Below are positions 28,951 through 41,023 of a DNA stretch of 64,000 nucleotides, piece by piece. Position numbers and translations under genes: made by a program. The stretch lies in NCBI RefSeq assembly GCF_024171735.1, contig NZ_JAMTCH010000003.1, positions 1,538,841 through 1,602,840 on the forward strand, read 5' to 3'. The DNA is from Prauserella alba (GTDB lineage: Bacteria; Actinomycetota; Actinomycetes; Mycobacteriales; Pseudonocardiaceae). Position 1 is the first letter of the stretch. Every line of letters starts with the position of its first letter. Under the pieces are notes generated by a model. The model did not search any database, was not told the DNA's origin, and saw only the letters and a program-made list of their open reading frames with translations.

Positions 28951-29681
28951 CGACGCCGGCCGGGGCCGCGACGCGGCGTTCGCCCGGTGCTCCGGAGCCC
29001 TACGCGGGCCTCGTCGTCGCGGGCGGCGAGGCCCGCCGGCTCGGCGGGGTGGACAAGCCGATGCTCGAGATCGGCGGTCGCACCCTGCTCGCACGCTCCC
29101 TCGACGCGCTCTCCGGCGCCGACCCGGTCGTGGTGGTCGGGCCGCGGCGCGCAGGCGTGAGCGGTGCCGGGATCCGGGTGCGGTGGACGCGGGAGGACCC
29201 TCCCGGCGGTGGTCCGGTCGCGGCCCTGGCCGCAGGCCTGGCCCTCGTCGACCGGTCGCGCGTCGTGGTGCTGGCCGCCGATCTGCGCGGCATCACGGCC
29301 ACGGCGGTGGAACGCCTGCTGGGCGCACTCGACCGCGACCAGGGTGGTGACCCCGAGGGCTCCGGTGCGCCGCAGGGCGGCGGAACCCTCGACGACACGG
29401 TCCCGGCCGACCCGGCCGACCCGGCTGCACCCGGCACGACCACACCCGGCGAGGCGGGCGGGCACCGCACCGGCGCGGTGGACGGCGCCGTGCTGGTCGA
29501 CGCCGGTGGTCACCGGCAGTGGCTGGCCGGCGCGTGGCGGACGGCCTCGCTGCGTGCGGCGCTTCCCGACCGGCCGGCCGGGCTCGCGTTGCGCCGGGTG
29601 CTGGGCGGTCTGACGATCGTCGACGTGCCCGCCCTCGGCGACGAGGCTGCGGACGTCGACACGCCCGGCGACCTGCCGTGA
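28947..29681 (+). CDS. MobA-like nucleotidyltransferase (molybdenum cofactor guanylyltransferase)
   Basis: 244 residues. An NTP-transferase domain of the MobA type, which would attach GMP to molybdopterin. Visible: LVVAGGEARRLGGVDKPMLE (the GG..R....K loop), PGGGPVAALAAGL and VVVLAADLRG. The middle is interrupted by about 50 Gly/Pro/Thr-rich residues (PEGSGAPQGGGTLDD and following) not seen in standard MobA. The GTG start overlaps the ripA-like stop by four bases. Other nucleotidyltransferase roles are possible; no other molybdenum genes are near. Confidence 0.75.
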   Translation: MTTPAGAATRRSPGAPEPYAGLVVAGGEARRLGGVDKPMLEIGGRTLLARSLDALSGADPVVVVGPRRAGVSGAGIRVRWTREDPPGGGPVAALAAGLALVDRSRVVVLAADLRGITATAVERLLGALDRDQGGDPEGSGAPQGGGTLDDTVPADPADPAAPGTTTPGEAGGHRTGAVDGAVLVDAGGHRQWLAGAWRTASLRAALPDRPAGLALRRVLGGLTIVDVPALGDEAADVDTPGDLP

Positions 29682-29811
29682 GGCCGGAGCGGTTCACAGT
29701 CGTCATACCGCGTGTCGGGTTCCATGGGACCCTCCACCTCACCCAACGGGCACGCGCCTGCGAGCGGTACGGTCCCGGCGAGAGGGAAGATCACCGGCAA
29801 GGAGGTTAGGT

Positions 29812-30885
29812 GTGACCGAGCCCGGCACCCCCGACAACGCGAACGGGGCGGAACCCGGCGCACCGGCACGCGACGCCCAGCTGCTCGAACGGACCGTGTT
29901 CGAGGTCAAGCGGGTCATCGTCGGCCAGGACCGGTTGGTCGAGCGCATGCTGGTGGGGTTGCTCGCGAAAGGTCACCTCCTGCTGGAAGGTGTGCCCGGT
30001 GTCGCGAAGACCCTCGCCGTCGAGACGTTCGCGAAGGTCGTCGGCGGGTCGTTCTCGCGCGTGCAGTTCACGCCCGACCTCGTGCCGGCCGACATCCTCG
30101 GCACCCGGATCTACCGCCAGGGCAGCGAGAAGTTCGACGTGGAGCTCGGCCCGGTGGTCGCGAACTTCGTACTGGCCGACGAGATCAACCGTGCGCCCGC
30201 GAAGGTGCAGTCGGCGATGCTCGAGGTGATGGCCGAACGGCACGTCTCCCTCGGCGGGGAGACCTTCCCGATGCCGGACCCGTTCCTCGTGCTCGCCACG
30301 CAGAACCCGATCGAGAACGAAGGCGTGTACCCGCTCCCGGAAGCGCAGCGCGACCGGTTCCTCTTCAAGATCATCGTCGAGTACCCGACGGCCGAGGAGG
30401 AGCGCGAGATCGTCTACCGGATGGGTGTGGCCGCGCCCGAGCCGCAGACGGTGCTCACCCCCGACGAACTGGTCCGGCTGCAGGGCGCGGCGTCGCAGGT
30501 GTTCGTCCACCACGCGCTCGTGGACTACGTGGTCCGCCTCGTCCTCGCCACCCGGACCCCGAACGACCACGGCCTGTCCGACGTCGCCGGCTGGGTGTCC
30601 TACGGCGCCTCACCGCGCGCCAGCCTCGGCATCATCGCCGCGGCCCGCGCGCTCGCACTCGTGCGCGGGCGTGACTACGTGCTGCCGCAGGACATCGTCG
30701 ACGTCGCCGGGGACGTGCTGCGCCACCGGCTGGTGCTGTCCTACGACGCGCTCGCCGACGGAGTGCCCCTCGACCACATCGTGAGCCGCATCCTGCAGAC
30801 CGTGCCGTTGCCCCAGGTCACCGCGAGGCCGCAGGGTCCGCAGGGCGGCCAGCCGCCCGTCGCGGCCGGCGCACCGGGCAGGTAA
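29812..30885 (+). CDS. moxR: MoxR-family AAA+ ATPase
   Basis: 357 residues. Walker A is LLEGVPGVAKT, Walker B VLADEINRAP, and sensor region ATQNPIENEGVYPLPEAQRD; the lid domain follows. MoxR ATPases act as chaperones that load or activate partners together with VWA proteins. It is the first gene of moxR-DUF58-VWA, placed after the ripA-like gene as in mycobacteria. The GTG start follows AAGGAGGTTAGGT. A short Gln/Pro/Gly-rich tail ends the protein. Confidence 0.93.
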   Translation: MTEPGTPDNANGAEPGAPARDAQLLERTVFEVKRVIVGQDRLVERMLVGLLAKGHLLLEGVPGVAKTLAVETFAKVVGGSFSRVQFTPDLVPADILGTRIYRQGSEKFDVELGPVVANFVLADEINRAPAKVQSAMLEVMAERHVSLGGETFPMPDPFLVLATQNPIENEGVYPLPEAQRDRFLFKIIVEYPTAEEEREIVYRMGVAAPEPQTVLTPDELVRLQGAASQVFVHHALVDYVVRLVLATRTPNDHGLSDVAGWVSYGASPRASLGIIAAARALALVRGRDYVLPQDIVDVAGDVLRHRLVLSYDALADGVPLDHIVSRILQTVPLPQVTARPQGPQGGQPPVAAGAPGR

Positions 30886-30894
30886 CCGGTCGAC

Positions 30895-31880
30895 ATGGCG
30901 CGCACGAACGACCCCGTGGATCCGCCCGCTGCGGGCGGGAGCGGTGCCGGCAGCAGGGAAGGACGTCCGCCGTGGGCTCCGCCCGTGCTCCGGGGTGACC
31001 GGCTGGCGGCGGGGCTGCGGACGCTCGAACTCGAGGTCCGCGGCCGGCTCGACGGGCTGCTCCAGGGCAACCACCTCGGCCTGGTGCCGGGGCCAGGGTC
31101 GGAACCGGGGGAGGCGCGGCCGTACCAGCCCGGTGACGACGTGCGGCGGATGGACTGGGCCGTGACCGCCCGCACCACGACGCCGCACATCCGCGAGACG
31201 ATCGCCGACCGCGAGCTGGAGACGTGGATCGTCGCGGACGTCTCGGCGAGCCTCGACTTCGGCACGGCCGCGTGTGAGAAACGTGATCTCGTCGTCTGCG
31301 CCGCCGCGGCGATCACACATCTCACACTGGGCGGCGGGAACCGGGTGGGCGCGCTCATCTCGAACGGCGCGGAGACCGTGCGGGTGCCGGCCAGGGGAGG
31401 GCGGGCGCACGCCCGCAACCTGGTGCGCCGGATCGCCGAGATGCCCCGTGCCGTCGAGGGCACGCGCGGCGACCTGGCCGAACTCGTCGACCAGCTGCGC
31501 AGGCCGCCCCGTCGCCGTGGGCTCGCCGTGGTCGTCTCCGACTTCCTGGGCGACACGGCGTGGCAGCGGCCGTTGCGGGGACTGTCAGGGCGCCACGACC
31601 TGATCGGGGTCGAGGTGCTCGACCCGCGGGACGTCGACCTGCCCGAGGTCGGTGACATCGTGCTGGCCGACCCGGAGACCGGCAGGCAGCGCGAGGTGCA
31701 CGCATCGGCGCAGCTGCGCAAGGAGTTCGCCGCGGCAGCGCAGCAGCACCGCGGTGACGTGGCCCGTGCGCTGCGCCAGGCAGGGGCGGGGCATCTCGTG
31801 CTGCGTACCGACTCCGACTGGATCGCCGACACGGTGCGGTTCGTGGTCGCCCGCAAACGCGGCTGGTCGGGAGCGGCGTC

Positions 31881-31884
<4 letters not shown>
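30895..31884 (+). CDS. DUF58 domain protein of the MoxR operon
   Basis: 329 residues. The DUF58 signature is clear: GEARPYQPGDDVRRMDWAVT, then TTPHIRETIADRELETWIV and a degenerate VWA-like fold starting VADVSASLDFG. No membrane helix is seen. The product is expected to work with the MoxR ATPase; its substrate is unknown. It begins nine bases after moxR and overlaps the VWA gene by four bases (ATGA), so all three are one operon. Confidence 0.9.
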
Positions 31885-34408
<2,524 letters not shown>

Positions 34409-34573
34409 CCGCACGCGAGCCACTCGACCCCGCGCGAGACACTGGGCGCGCGTGCGCACCGCGGCTCGCGCACGGGATTGCGGCTGCACGCATCGGTCAT
34501 CCGAGCCGCGCCGCATTCCGCTCAATCGGCATCACCGCCGCCACCATCGGTACACAGCGAAGGGAAGAACTCC

Positions 34574-35341
34574 GTGTCGGGACTGCTCGAAGGTAAGCGC
34601 CTGCTGATCACCGGCGTGATCACGGACGCGTCGATCGCGTTCCACGCCGCGAAGACGGCGCAGGAACAGGGTGCGCAGGTGGTGCTGACCGGCTTCGGCC
34701 GGATGTCGTTGATCGAGCGCATCGCCAAACGACTGCCCGAGCCGGCGCCCGTGGTCGAACTGGACGTGCAGAACCCCGAACACCTCGACACGCTCGCCGA
34801 CCGCGTGGGCGAGCACGTCGACGGGCTCGACGGCGTGCTGCACTCGATCGCGTTCGCGCCGGAGAGCTGCCTGGGCTCGCCGTTCCTGGACGCGCCGTCG
34901 GAGGATGTCGGCAAGGCCGTCGACGTGTCCGCCTACTCGTACAAGGCGCTCGCGAAGGCGGTGCTGCCGTTGCTGAGTTCCGGTTCGGCGCTCGTCGGCA
35001 TGGACTTCGACGCCCGCGTCGCCTGGCCTGCCTACAACTGGATGGGAGTCGCGAAGGCGGCACTGGAGTCGGTCAACCGCTACCTCGCGCGTGACCTCGG
35101 TCCCCACGGGGTGCGGGTGAACCTCGTGTCGGCGGGGCCGGTCAAGACCATGGCGGCCAAGTCGATCCCGGGATTCGGCGAACTCGAGGACGGCTGGGGC
35201 GACCGTGCGCCGCTGGGCTGGGACACCACCGACCCGACACCGGTGGCGAAGACGATCTGTGCGGCGCTCTCGGACTGGATGCCCGCCACGACCGGCTCGA
35301 TGATCATGGTTGACGGCGGGGTGCACGCCACCGGTCAGTAG
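34574..35341 (+). CDS. inhA: Enoyl-ACP reductase InhA
   Basis: 255 residues. NADH-dependent enoyl-ACP reductase, the last step of each fatty acid elongation round. It has [20 protein letters not shown] at the cofactor site, VLHSIAFAP (the Ser equivalent to mycobacterial S94), and the catalytic Tyr-Lys pair in [11 protein letters not shown], preceded by [11 protein letters not shown]. The GTG start has AGGGAAGA upstream; a 165-nt gap separates it from fabG. Isoniazid-class binding residues look conserved, but drug response is not predicted here. Confidence 0.95.
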   Translation: MSGLLEGKRLLITGVITDASIAFHAAKTAQEQGAQVVLTGFGRMSLIERIAKRLPEPAPVVELDVQNPEHLDTLADRVGEHVDGLDGVLHSIAFAPESCLGSPFLDAPSEDVGKAVDVSAYSYKALAKAVLPLLSSGSALVGMDFDARVAWPAYNWMGVAKAALESVNRYLARDLGPHGVRVNLVSAGPVKTMAAKSIPGFGELEDGWGDRAPLGWDTTDPTPVAKTICAALSDWMPATTGSMIMVDGGVHATGQ

Positions 35342-35489
35342 CCGCGGGCCGCGGGCCGCGGCGGCGCCGGGGCGGTGCACGATGCGCGGGCGACGGGTTC
35401 GTCCGAATCGGCCCCGGCGCGGGCGACGGTCGGCCTCGCCGCACCACAGGGCCGACCCGGTGCCGCGTGCGGTGGGCCACAGCGGAAAG

Positions 35490-36545
35490 ATGGGCACCGT
35501 GAGTTACGACGCGCTGCTGTGGTTGTCGTTCGGCGGACCGGAGGGCCCGGACGACGTGATGCCGTTCCTGGAGAACGTGACGCGGGGCAGGGGAGTGCCG
35601 CGCGAACGGCTCGAGGAAGTGGCCGAGCACTACCGGCACTTCGGCGGGGTCTCGCCCATCAACCGCCTCAACCGGGAGGCGATGGCGGCGGTGGAGGAGG
35701 AACTGGCCGCGCGCGGTGTCGAACTGCCCGTCTACTTCGGCAACCGCAACTGGCATCCGCTGGTGGAGGACACCCTCGAACGGATGCGCGCCGACGGTGT
35801 GCAGCGGGCGCTGGTCTTCCCGACGAGCGCCTACGGCGGCTACTCGGCGTGCCGCCAGTACGACGAGGACATCGAGCGCGCCCGCGCCGCCGTCGGTGAC
35901 GGTGCACCGGAACTGCTGAAGCTGCGCCAGTTCTTCGATCACCCGCTGTTCGTGTCCGCGAACGCCGACGCCGTCCGGGCCGCCCACGCGGAGCTCGACG
36001 GGCGTCCGGCGCGCACGGTTTTCACCGCGCATTCCATCCCGACGGCCGCGGATGCCGCGGCTGGACCGCCGGAGACGGGCGGGCAGCGGTACTCGAAGCA
36101 GGTGTTCGAGGCCGCACGGCTCGTGGCGGCACAGTCGGGTGTCGAGGAGCACGACGTCGTGTGGCAGTCCCGGTCGGGGCCGCCGCACGTTCCGTGGCTC
36201 GAGCCGGACATCGTCGACCACATCGACGCGTTGCACGAGCAGGGCGTGCGGGACGTCGTGGTGAGTCCGATCGGCTTCGTCTCGGACCATCTCGAGGTCG
36301 TGTGGGATCTCGACAACGAGGCGGCCGACCGGGCGGCCGAGCTCGGGATGGGCTTCGCCCGTGCGGCCACTCCGAACGGGGACCCGCGGTTCGCCGAACT
36401 CGTCGTCGAACTCGCGCAGGAGCACCTCACCGGTGGGGGAGCGCGCAAGCTGTCGGAGGCCTTCCCGGTGGCAGGGTGCACGCTGAACGGTGCGCCGTGC
36501 GCGGAGGGATGCTGTGCGCCGGTGAGGCGCCCGGCGACGAGCTGA
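35490..36545 (+). CDS. hemH: Ferrochelatase, actinobacterial Fe-S type (coproporphyrin ferrochelatase)
   Basis: 351 residues. It inserts Fe2+ into a porphyrin; in actinobacteria the substrate is coproporphyrin III. Catalytic His and Glu lie in FTAHSIPTA and [14 protein letters not shown]. Four Cys positions expected for the actinobacterial [2Fe-2S] cluster are present: one in [12 protein letters not shown] and three or four in the C-terminal [16 protein letters not shown]. The order fabG-inhA-hemH is conserved in mycobacteria. ATG 35490 or GTG 35499 may be used; the latter has better GGAAAG spacing. Confidence 0.93.
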   Translation: MGTVSYDALLWLSFGGPEGPDDVMPFLENVTRGRGVPRERLEEVAEHYRHFGGVSPINRLNREAMAAVEEELAARGVELPVYFGNRNWHPLVEDTLERMRADGVQRALVFPTSAYGGYSACRQYDEDIERARAAVGDGAPELLKLRQFFDHPLFVSANADAVRAAHAELDGRPARTVFTAHSIPTAADAAAGPPETGGQRYSKQVFEAARLVAAQSGVEEHDVVWQSRSGPPHVPWLEPDIVDHIDALHEQGVRDVVVSPIGFVSDHLEVVWDLDNEAADRAAELGMGFARAATPNGDPRFAELVVELAQEHLTGGGARKLSEAFPVAGCTLNGAPCAEGCCAPVRRPATS

Positions 36546-36604
36546 GCGTTCCGCGCGTCCGGCCGGTGGGTGGACACCTGACGCGGTCCACCCACCACCG
36601 GCAT

Positions 36605-36620
36605 GTATAACGGCCTATAC
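36605..36620. repeat. GTATAACG-NN-CTATAC palindromic motif, copy 2
   Basis: GTATAACGGCCTATAC followed by GGCG, in the 92-nt gap between convergent genes. Core identical to copy 4 at 57541. Confidence 0.8.
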
Positions 36621-36637
36621 GGCGCGGCGTTCGAACG

Positions 36638-37453
36638 TCACCGTCGGTTCGTCTGTTCGACGAACACCCGCACCGCCTCGTTGACCGCCGCGCACCTCGC
36701 GGTGCGCACCGCCTCGGAGAGGGGACGCAGCGCGTCCGCGCGCCGCTCGGCCGCCGACGCCGACAGGGCACCGCCCGGTTCCTCGGCCGCGGCGACCTCG
36801 AGGATCGCGCCGATCTCCTCGGCGCGCTGCAGCACCCGCAAGGCCCGCGCCGGCGTGCCCTCCGGCCAGTCGGGTGCGGGCCGCGCGCGCAGCTGGGCCG
36901 ACAGTTCGGCACGCACACTCGACCGTTCGCTGGCCACGTCGAGTGCCTGCAGGGCGCCAGCGCTGTCCCGGATGGCATCGGTCAGCCCGTGCTCGGCCTC
37001 GGCGAGACCCACGTGGTCCAGTCCCACGTCCTGTGGCGTGACGGAGCCCGCGGCGGCGAGTGGGTGGACGGTCCAACGGACGAGTCCTTCGGCGATGTGC
37101 CGCGGCACGATGCCGTAGCCGGCACCGGGCAGTACGACGGCCTCGCCCGCGGCCAGGGCGGCCTTCGGCAGTTCCCCGCCGCCGCCGAGGCCGCGGACGT
37201 CGCCCGGCACCGGCAGCACGAGGCGGGCGTCGGTCACGCCGAGTCTCCGCAACGTGCCCAGCAGGTGGGCGGGCTGGGCCGGGAAACTGCCCGTCACGGG
37301 CAGGTCGACGGCGGCGGCGGTGGTGTCGTCGGCGGCGACCACCTCGTGCGCTTCGCCCCACGATCGCAGGGCGTCGAGCACGTTGTCGGACGCGGCCGCG
37401 CCGTGGAGCCACGCCGAGGACCACACAGCCAGAGTCGCACTGGGACAACACAC
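36638..37453 (-). CDS. Conserved hypothetical protein (Rv1486c position)
   Basis: 271 residues, largely helical and Ala/Leu/Arg-rich. Blocks such as SWGEAHEVVAADDTT, TGSFPAQPAHLLGTL, DARLVLPVPGDVRGL and HPLAAAGSVTPQDVGLDHV give it a soluble, two-part appearance. I recognise no catalytic motif. It sits after ferrochelatase where mycobacteria have Rv1486c, also of unknown function. GTG 37453 (VCCPSATLAVWSS) is the assumed start, with no strong ribosome site. It is divergent from the AAA gene at 37533, 79 nt away. Confidence 0.7.
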   Translation of the reverse strand: MCCPSATLAVWSSAWLHGAAASDNVLDALRSWGEAHEVVAADDTTAAAVDLPVTGSFPAQPAHLLGTLRRLGVTDARLVLPVPGDVRGLGGGGELPKAALAAGEAVVLPGAGYGIVPRHIAEGLVRWTVHPLAAAGSVTPQDVGLDHVGLAEAEHGLTDAIRDSAGALQALDVASERSSVRAELSAQLRARPAPDWPEGTPARALRVLQRAEEIGAILEVAAAEEPGGALSASAAERRADALRPLSEAVRTARCAAVNEAVRVFVEQTNRR

Positions 37454-37532
37454 AGCGCCCGAGGGTACCGGCCGGGGCGGGCGGGGTCGCGGGTCGTGAC
37501 GCGACTGTCGCAGCGGCGATAGGCTGGCCGGG

Positions 37533-38960
37533 GTGAATGCCTCAGAGGAGACCGCGCCCGCAGACCTGCCACGCACCGTAGGTGAGCTGCGTGCCGCGGG
37601 CCACCCGCCGCGCGGCGTCAAGGACGAGATCGCAGCCAATCTGCTTACGGCGTTACGGGAAGGCCGCGAGCCGTGGCCGGGCATCGTCGGGTTCGGCGAC
37701 ACGGTCGTGCCGCAGCTGGAACGGGCGCTGCTGGCAGGACACGACGTCGCGTTGCTCGGCGAACGAGGGCAGGGCAAGACCCGGCTGCTGCGGACCCTCG
37801 GCGGGCTGCTCGACGAGTGGACCCCCGCCATCGACGGCTCCGAGCTGGCCGAACACCCGCTGGAACCCATCACACCCGCGTCACGCCGCCGTGCGGCCGA
37901 ACTCGGCGACGCCCTCCCGGTGCGCTGGCTGCATCGCAGTGCGCGATACACCGAGAAGCTCGCCACGCCGGACACCTCGGTGGGCGACCTCATCGGCGAC
38001 GTCGACCCGGTGAAGGTCGCCGAAGGCAGGACCCTCGGCGATCCGGAGACCATCCACTTCGGACTGGTCCCGCGGGCGCACCGCGGGATCGTGGCGGTCA
38101 ACGAGCTCCCCGACCTGGCCGAGCGTATCCAGGTGGCGTTGCTGAACGTGATGGAGGAGCGCGACATCCAGGTCCGCGGCTACACGCTGCGGCTGCCGCT
38201 CGACGTGCTGCTCGTCGCGACGTCGAATCCCGAGGACTACACGAATCGTGGCCGCATCATCACCCCGCTCAAGGACCGGTTCGGGGCGGAGATCCGTACG
38301 CACTACCCGCGCAGGCTGGATGCGGAGATCGGCCTCGTGCGGCAGGAGGCGGAGCTCGTCGCGGAGGTCGGCGACCCGTTGGTCGAGGTGCTGGCACGGT
38401 TCGTGCGCCTGCTGCGCGAGGCGACGATGATCGACCAGCGATCCGGGGTGTCGGCACGGTTCGCGGTGGCGGCCGCCGAGACGGTGGCCGCTGCGGCCCT
38501 GCGGCGCGGCGCGCTGACGGGTGAGGAGCCGGCGGTCGCGCGCCCGGTGGATCTCGAGTCGGTTCCCGAGGTGCTGCGCGGCAAGCTCGAATTCGAACCC
38601 GGCGAAGAGGGACGTGAGCTCGAACAGCTGGTGCACCTGCTGCGGGTGGCCGTGGCCGAGACAGCACGCGCCCGCTTCGCGGGACTGGATCTGACGCCGC
38701 TGGCGGAGGCGGTGACCGAGGGGCACCCGGTCGAGACGGGTGAGCGGGTCCGTGGCCGGGAGCTGCTCGCCGCGTTGCCGGAGCTGCCGGTGCTGCACGA
38801 CGTGGCGGAGCGGTGCGGTGCGGGTCCCGGCGACGCGCCGGCGCGGATCGCGGCGGCGGTCGAGCTGGCACTCGAATCGCTGTATCTCGGCAGGAAGGTC
38901 GCCAAGGACGTCCGCGAGCCGGGCGACGACGGCGGCCCGGCGACGGTCTACGGGGCGTGA
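37533..38960 (+). CDS. AAA+ ATPase, magnesium-chelatase/MoxR-like, paired with a VWA protein
   Basis: 475 residues. Walker A is LLGERGQGKTRLL. The Walker B region reads GIVAVNELPDLAERIQ, with Asn where Asp is usual, a form I recall for this subfamily. The sensor region is LLVATSNPEDYTNRG with PLKDRFGAEIRTHYP. Such ATPases act with a VWA partner as a remodelling pair; the partner is the next gene. Mycobacterial Rv0958-Rv0959 have the same pairing. GTG 37533 follows TAGGCT by seven bases, so the transcript is likely leaderless. Confidence 0.88.
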   Translation: MNASEETAPADLPRTVGELRAAGHPPRGVKDEIAANLLTALREGREPWPGIVGFGDTVVPQLERALLAGHDVALLGERGQGKTRLLRTLGGLLDEWTPAIDGSELAEHPLEPITPASRRRAAELGDALPVRWLHRSARYTEKLATPDTSVGDLIGDVDPVKVAEGRTLGDPETIHFGLVPRAHRGIVAVNELPDLAERIQVALLNVMEERDIQVRGYTLRLPLDVLLVATSNPEDYTNRGRIITPLKDRFGAEIRTHYPRRLDAEIGLVRQEAELVAEVGDPLVEVLARFVRLLREATMIDQRSGVSARFAVAAAETVAAAALRRGALTGEEPAVARPVDLESVPEVLRGKLEFEPGEEGRELEQLVHLLRVAVAETARARFAGLDLTPLAEAVTEGHPVETGERVRGRELLAALPELPVLHDVAERCGAGPGDAPARIAAAVELALESLYLGRKVAKDVREPGDDGGPATVYGA

Positions 38961-39000
38961 GCACGACCCCGACGGCCCACAGAGTCCCGTGGAGGCGGTC

Positions 39001-40953
39001 ATGAATCCCGACGGATACCGGTACGGGCCGTATCACGACGGTCCCGATCCGCTGGCGCCGCCGGTGGACCTGCGGGAGGCGGTCGACGAGATCGGCCGCG
39101 ACGTCATGGAGGGCGCGTCGCCGCGCTCGGCGATGGGCGAACTGCTGCGCCGGGGTACGAGGGCGACGGCCGGGCTGGACGAACTCACCCGCAGGGTGTG
39201 GCAGCGACGGTCGGAGATCCAGCGCCGCCACCGGCTGGACGGCACCTTGCAGAAGGTGCAGCGGCTGCTCGACGAGGCGCTCGCGGCGGAGCGGCAGAGC
39301 CTGGCGGCCGACCCGTCCGACGACGCCCGCTTCGAGGAGATGCAGCTGGACGCGTTGCCGCCGGGAACGGCGGGCGCGGTGTCGGAGCTCGCCGACCGCG
39401 AGTGGCGGTCGGAGACGGGCAGGGACAACTACGAGCGGATCCGGCGGCTGCTGGGAGAGCAACTGCTGGCGTCGCGATTCGAAGGCATGAAGGAGGCGCT
39501 GCAACAGGCGACGGCCGAGGACGCCGATCGGGTCGGTGCGATGCTGGCCGACCTGAACGACCTGCTCGCCGCGCACGCCCGCGGGGATGCCGACGTCGAG
39601 GAGCGGTTCACCGAGTTCATGCGGCGGCACGGCGAGTTCTTCCCGGAGAACCCGTCGACGGTGGACGAGCTGATCGACGCGCTGGCCGCACGCTCGGCGG
39701 CGGCGCAGCGGGCGCTGAACTCGATGACCCCGGAGCAGCAGCAGGAGCTCGCGGAGCTGTCCCGGCAGGCGTTCGGGGACCCGCGGATCGCCGAGCAGCT
39801 GTCGCGGTTGGACGAACAGCTGCGGGCCGCGAGGCCGGGGGAGGACCGGTCCTCGTCCGGCCGGTTCCGCGGGGACGATCCGCTCGGACTGGCCGAGGGC
39901 GCCAGGGCGATGACGGACCTGTCCGAACTGGACGCGCTCGCCGAGCAGCTGGCGCAGAGCTATCCCGGCGCCCGCCTCGAGGACATCGACGTCGAGTCGC
40001 TGGAACGCCAGCTCGGCGGCGACGCCGCCGTGGATGCGCGCAGGCTCGCCGAACTGGAACGGGAGCTGAGCAGGCAGGGCGTGGTCGAACGCACGCCGGA
40101 CGGTTCGCTGCGGCTGTCGCCGAAGGCGCTGCGGAGGCTGGGGGAGACGGCACTGTCCGATGTGGTCCGCGCGTTGCGGGCCGGGCGTGGGGAGCGTGAC
40201 ACCACGGCGGCGGGCTCCGCGGGTGAGGTCACGGGGTCGACCCGGCCGTGGCAGTTCGGGGACACCCAGCCGTGGGCGGTGTCGAGGACGGTGCAGAACG
40301 CGGTGCTGCGCACCGCGTCGGCAGGCCGTCCTGCGGTGTGGCTCGACGTGTCCGATGTGGAGGTGGCCGAGACCGAACACCGTTCGCGGGCCGCGGTGGC
40401 GCTGTGCGTCGACACCTCCTGGTCGATGGTCGCCGAGAACCGGTGGCTGCCGATGAAGCGCACCGCGCTGGCCTTGCATCAACTGATCTCGACCCGCTTC
40501 CGTGCGGATGCACTCCAGATCATCACGTTCGGGCGCTACGCCCGGCAGGTCGAGCTGCCCGAACTGGTGGCGCTCGACGGCACGTGGGAACAGGGGACGA
40601 ACGCCCACCACGCGCTGCTGCTCGCCGGGCGGCACCTGCGGCGGCACCCGGGCGCGCAACCCGTGGTGCTGATGGTCACCGACGGCGAACCCACCGCCCA
40701 TCTCGAACCGGACGGCGAGGCGATGTTCGACTACCCGCCGAGCCCCGTGACGCTCACCAAGACGCTGTCCGCAGTGGACCGGCTCGCCGCGTCGGGTGCG
40801 GCGCTCTCGGTCTTCCGGCTCGGTGACGATCCGCGGCTGGAGGCGTTCGTGGACCTGCTCGCGCGCCGCGCGGGCGGGCGCGTGCTCGCACCCGACGTCG
40901 ACGGCCTGGGCGCCGCCGTGGTGGGCGATTACCTGCGCAGCCGACGCGACTGA
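39001..40953 (+). CDS. VWA-domain protein partner of the AAA+ ATPase
   Basis: 650 residues, soluble. A long helical N-terminal part (about 1-400; many Leu, Glu, Arg) is followed by a C-terminal von Willebrand A domain with MIDAS LCVDTSWSMVAEN and downstream QPVVLMVTDGEPTAH. The layout resembles the chelatase D-type subunit. GGAGG lies before ATG 39001, and the gene is 40 nt after the ATPase gene, so they form an operon. Client protein unknown. Confidence 0.88.
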   Translation: MNPDGYRYGPYHDGPDPLAPPVDLREAVDEIGRDVMEGASPRSAMGELLRRGTRATAGLDELTRRVWQRRSEIQRRHRLDGTLQKVQRLLDEALAAERQSLAADPSDDARFEEMQLDALPPGTAGAVSELADREWRSETGRDNYERIRRLLGEQLLASRFEGMKEALQQATAEDADRVGAMLADLNDLLAAHARGDADVEERFTEFMRRHGEFFPENPSTVDELIDALAARSAAAQRALNSMTPEQQQELAELSRQAFGDPRIAEQLSRLDEQLRAARPGEDRSSSGRFRGDDPLGLAEGARAMTDLSELDALAEQLAQSYPGARLEDIDVESLERQLGGDAAVDARRLAELERELSRQGVVERTPDGSLRLSPKALRRLGETALSDVVRALRAGRGERDTTAAGSAGEVTGSTRPWQFGDTQPWAVSRTVQNAVLRTASAGRPAVWLDVSDVEVAETEHRSRAAVALCVDTSWSMVAENRWLPMKRTALALHQLISTRFRADALQIITFGRYARQVELPELVALDGTWEQGTNAHHALLLAGRHLRRHPGAQPVVLMVTDGEPTAHLEPDGEAMFDYPPSPVTLTKTLSAVDRLAASGAALSVFRLGDDPRLEAFVDLLARRAGGRVLAPDVDGLGAAVVGDYLRSRRD

Positions 40954-40970
40954 GCATCGCAGGGCCGGCC

Positions 40971-41019
40971 GCGTGTCTGAGTGCAGGACACGCGTGCCTG
41001 GGTGCAGGACATGCGGGTC
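40971..41019. repeat. 21-bp direct repeats after the VWA gene
   Basis: Units GCGTGTCTGAGTGCAGGACA(C) at 40971 and GCGTGCCTGGGTGCAGGACA(T) at 40992, then a partial unit GCGGGTCTGGGT at 41013. It fills the gap between the VWA gene and the convergent P450 gene. A related, reverse-complement pair lies at 17493. Confidence 0.65.
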
Positions 41020-41023
41020 TGGG

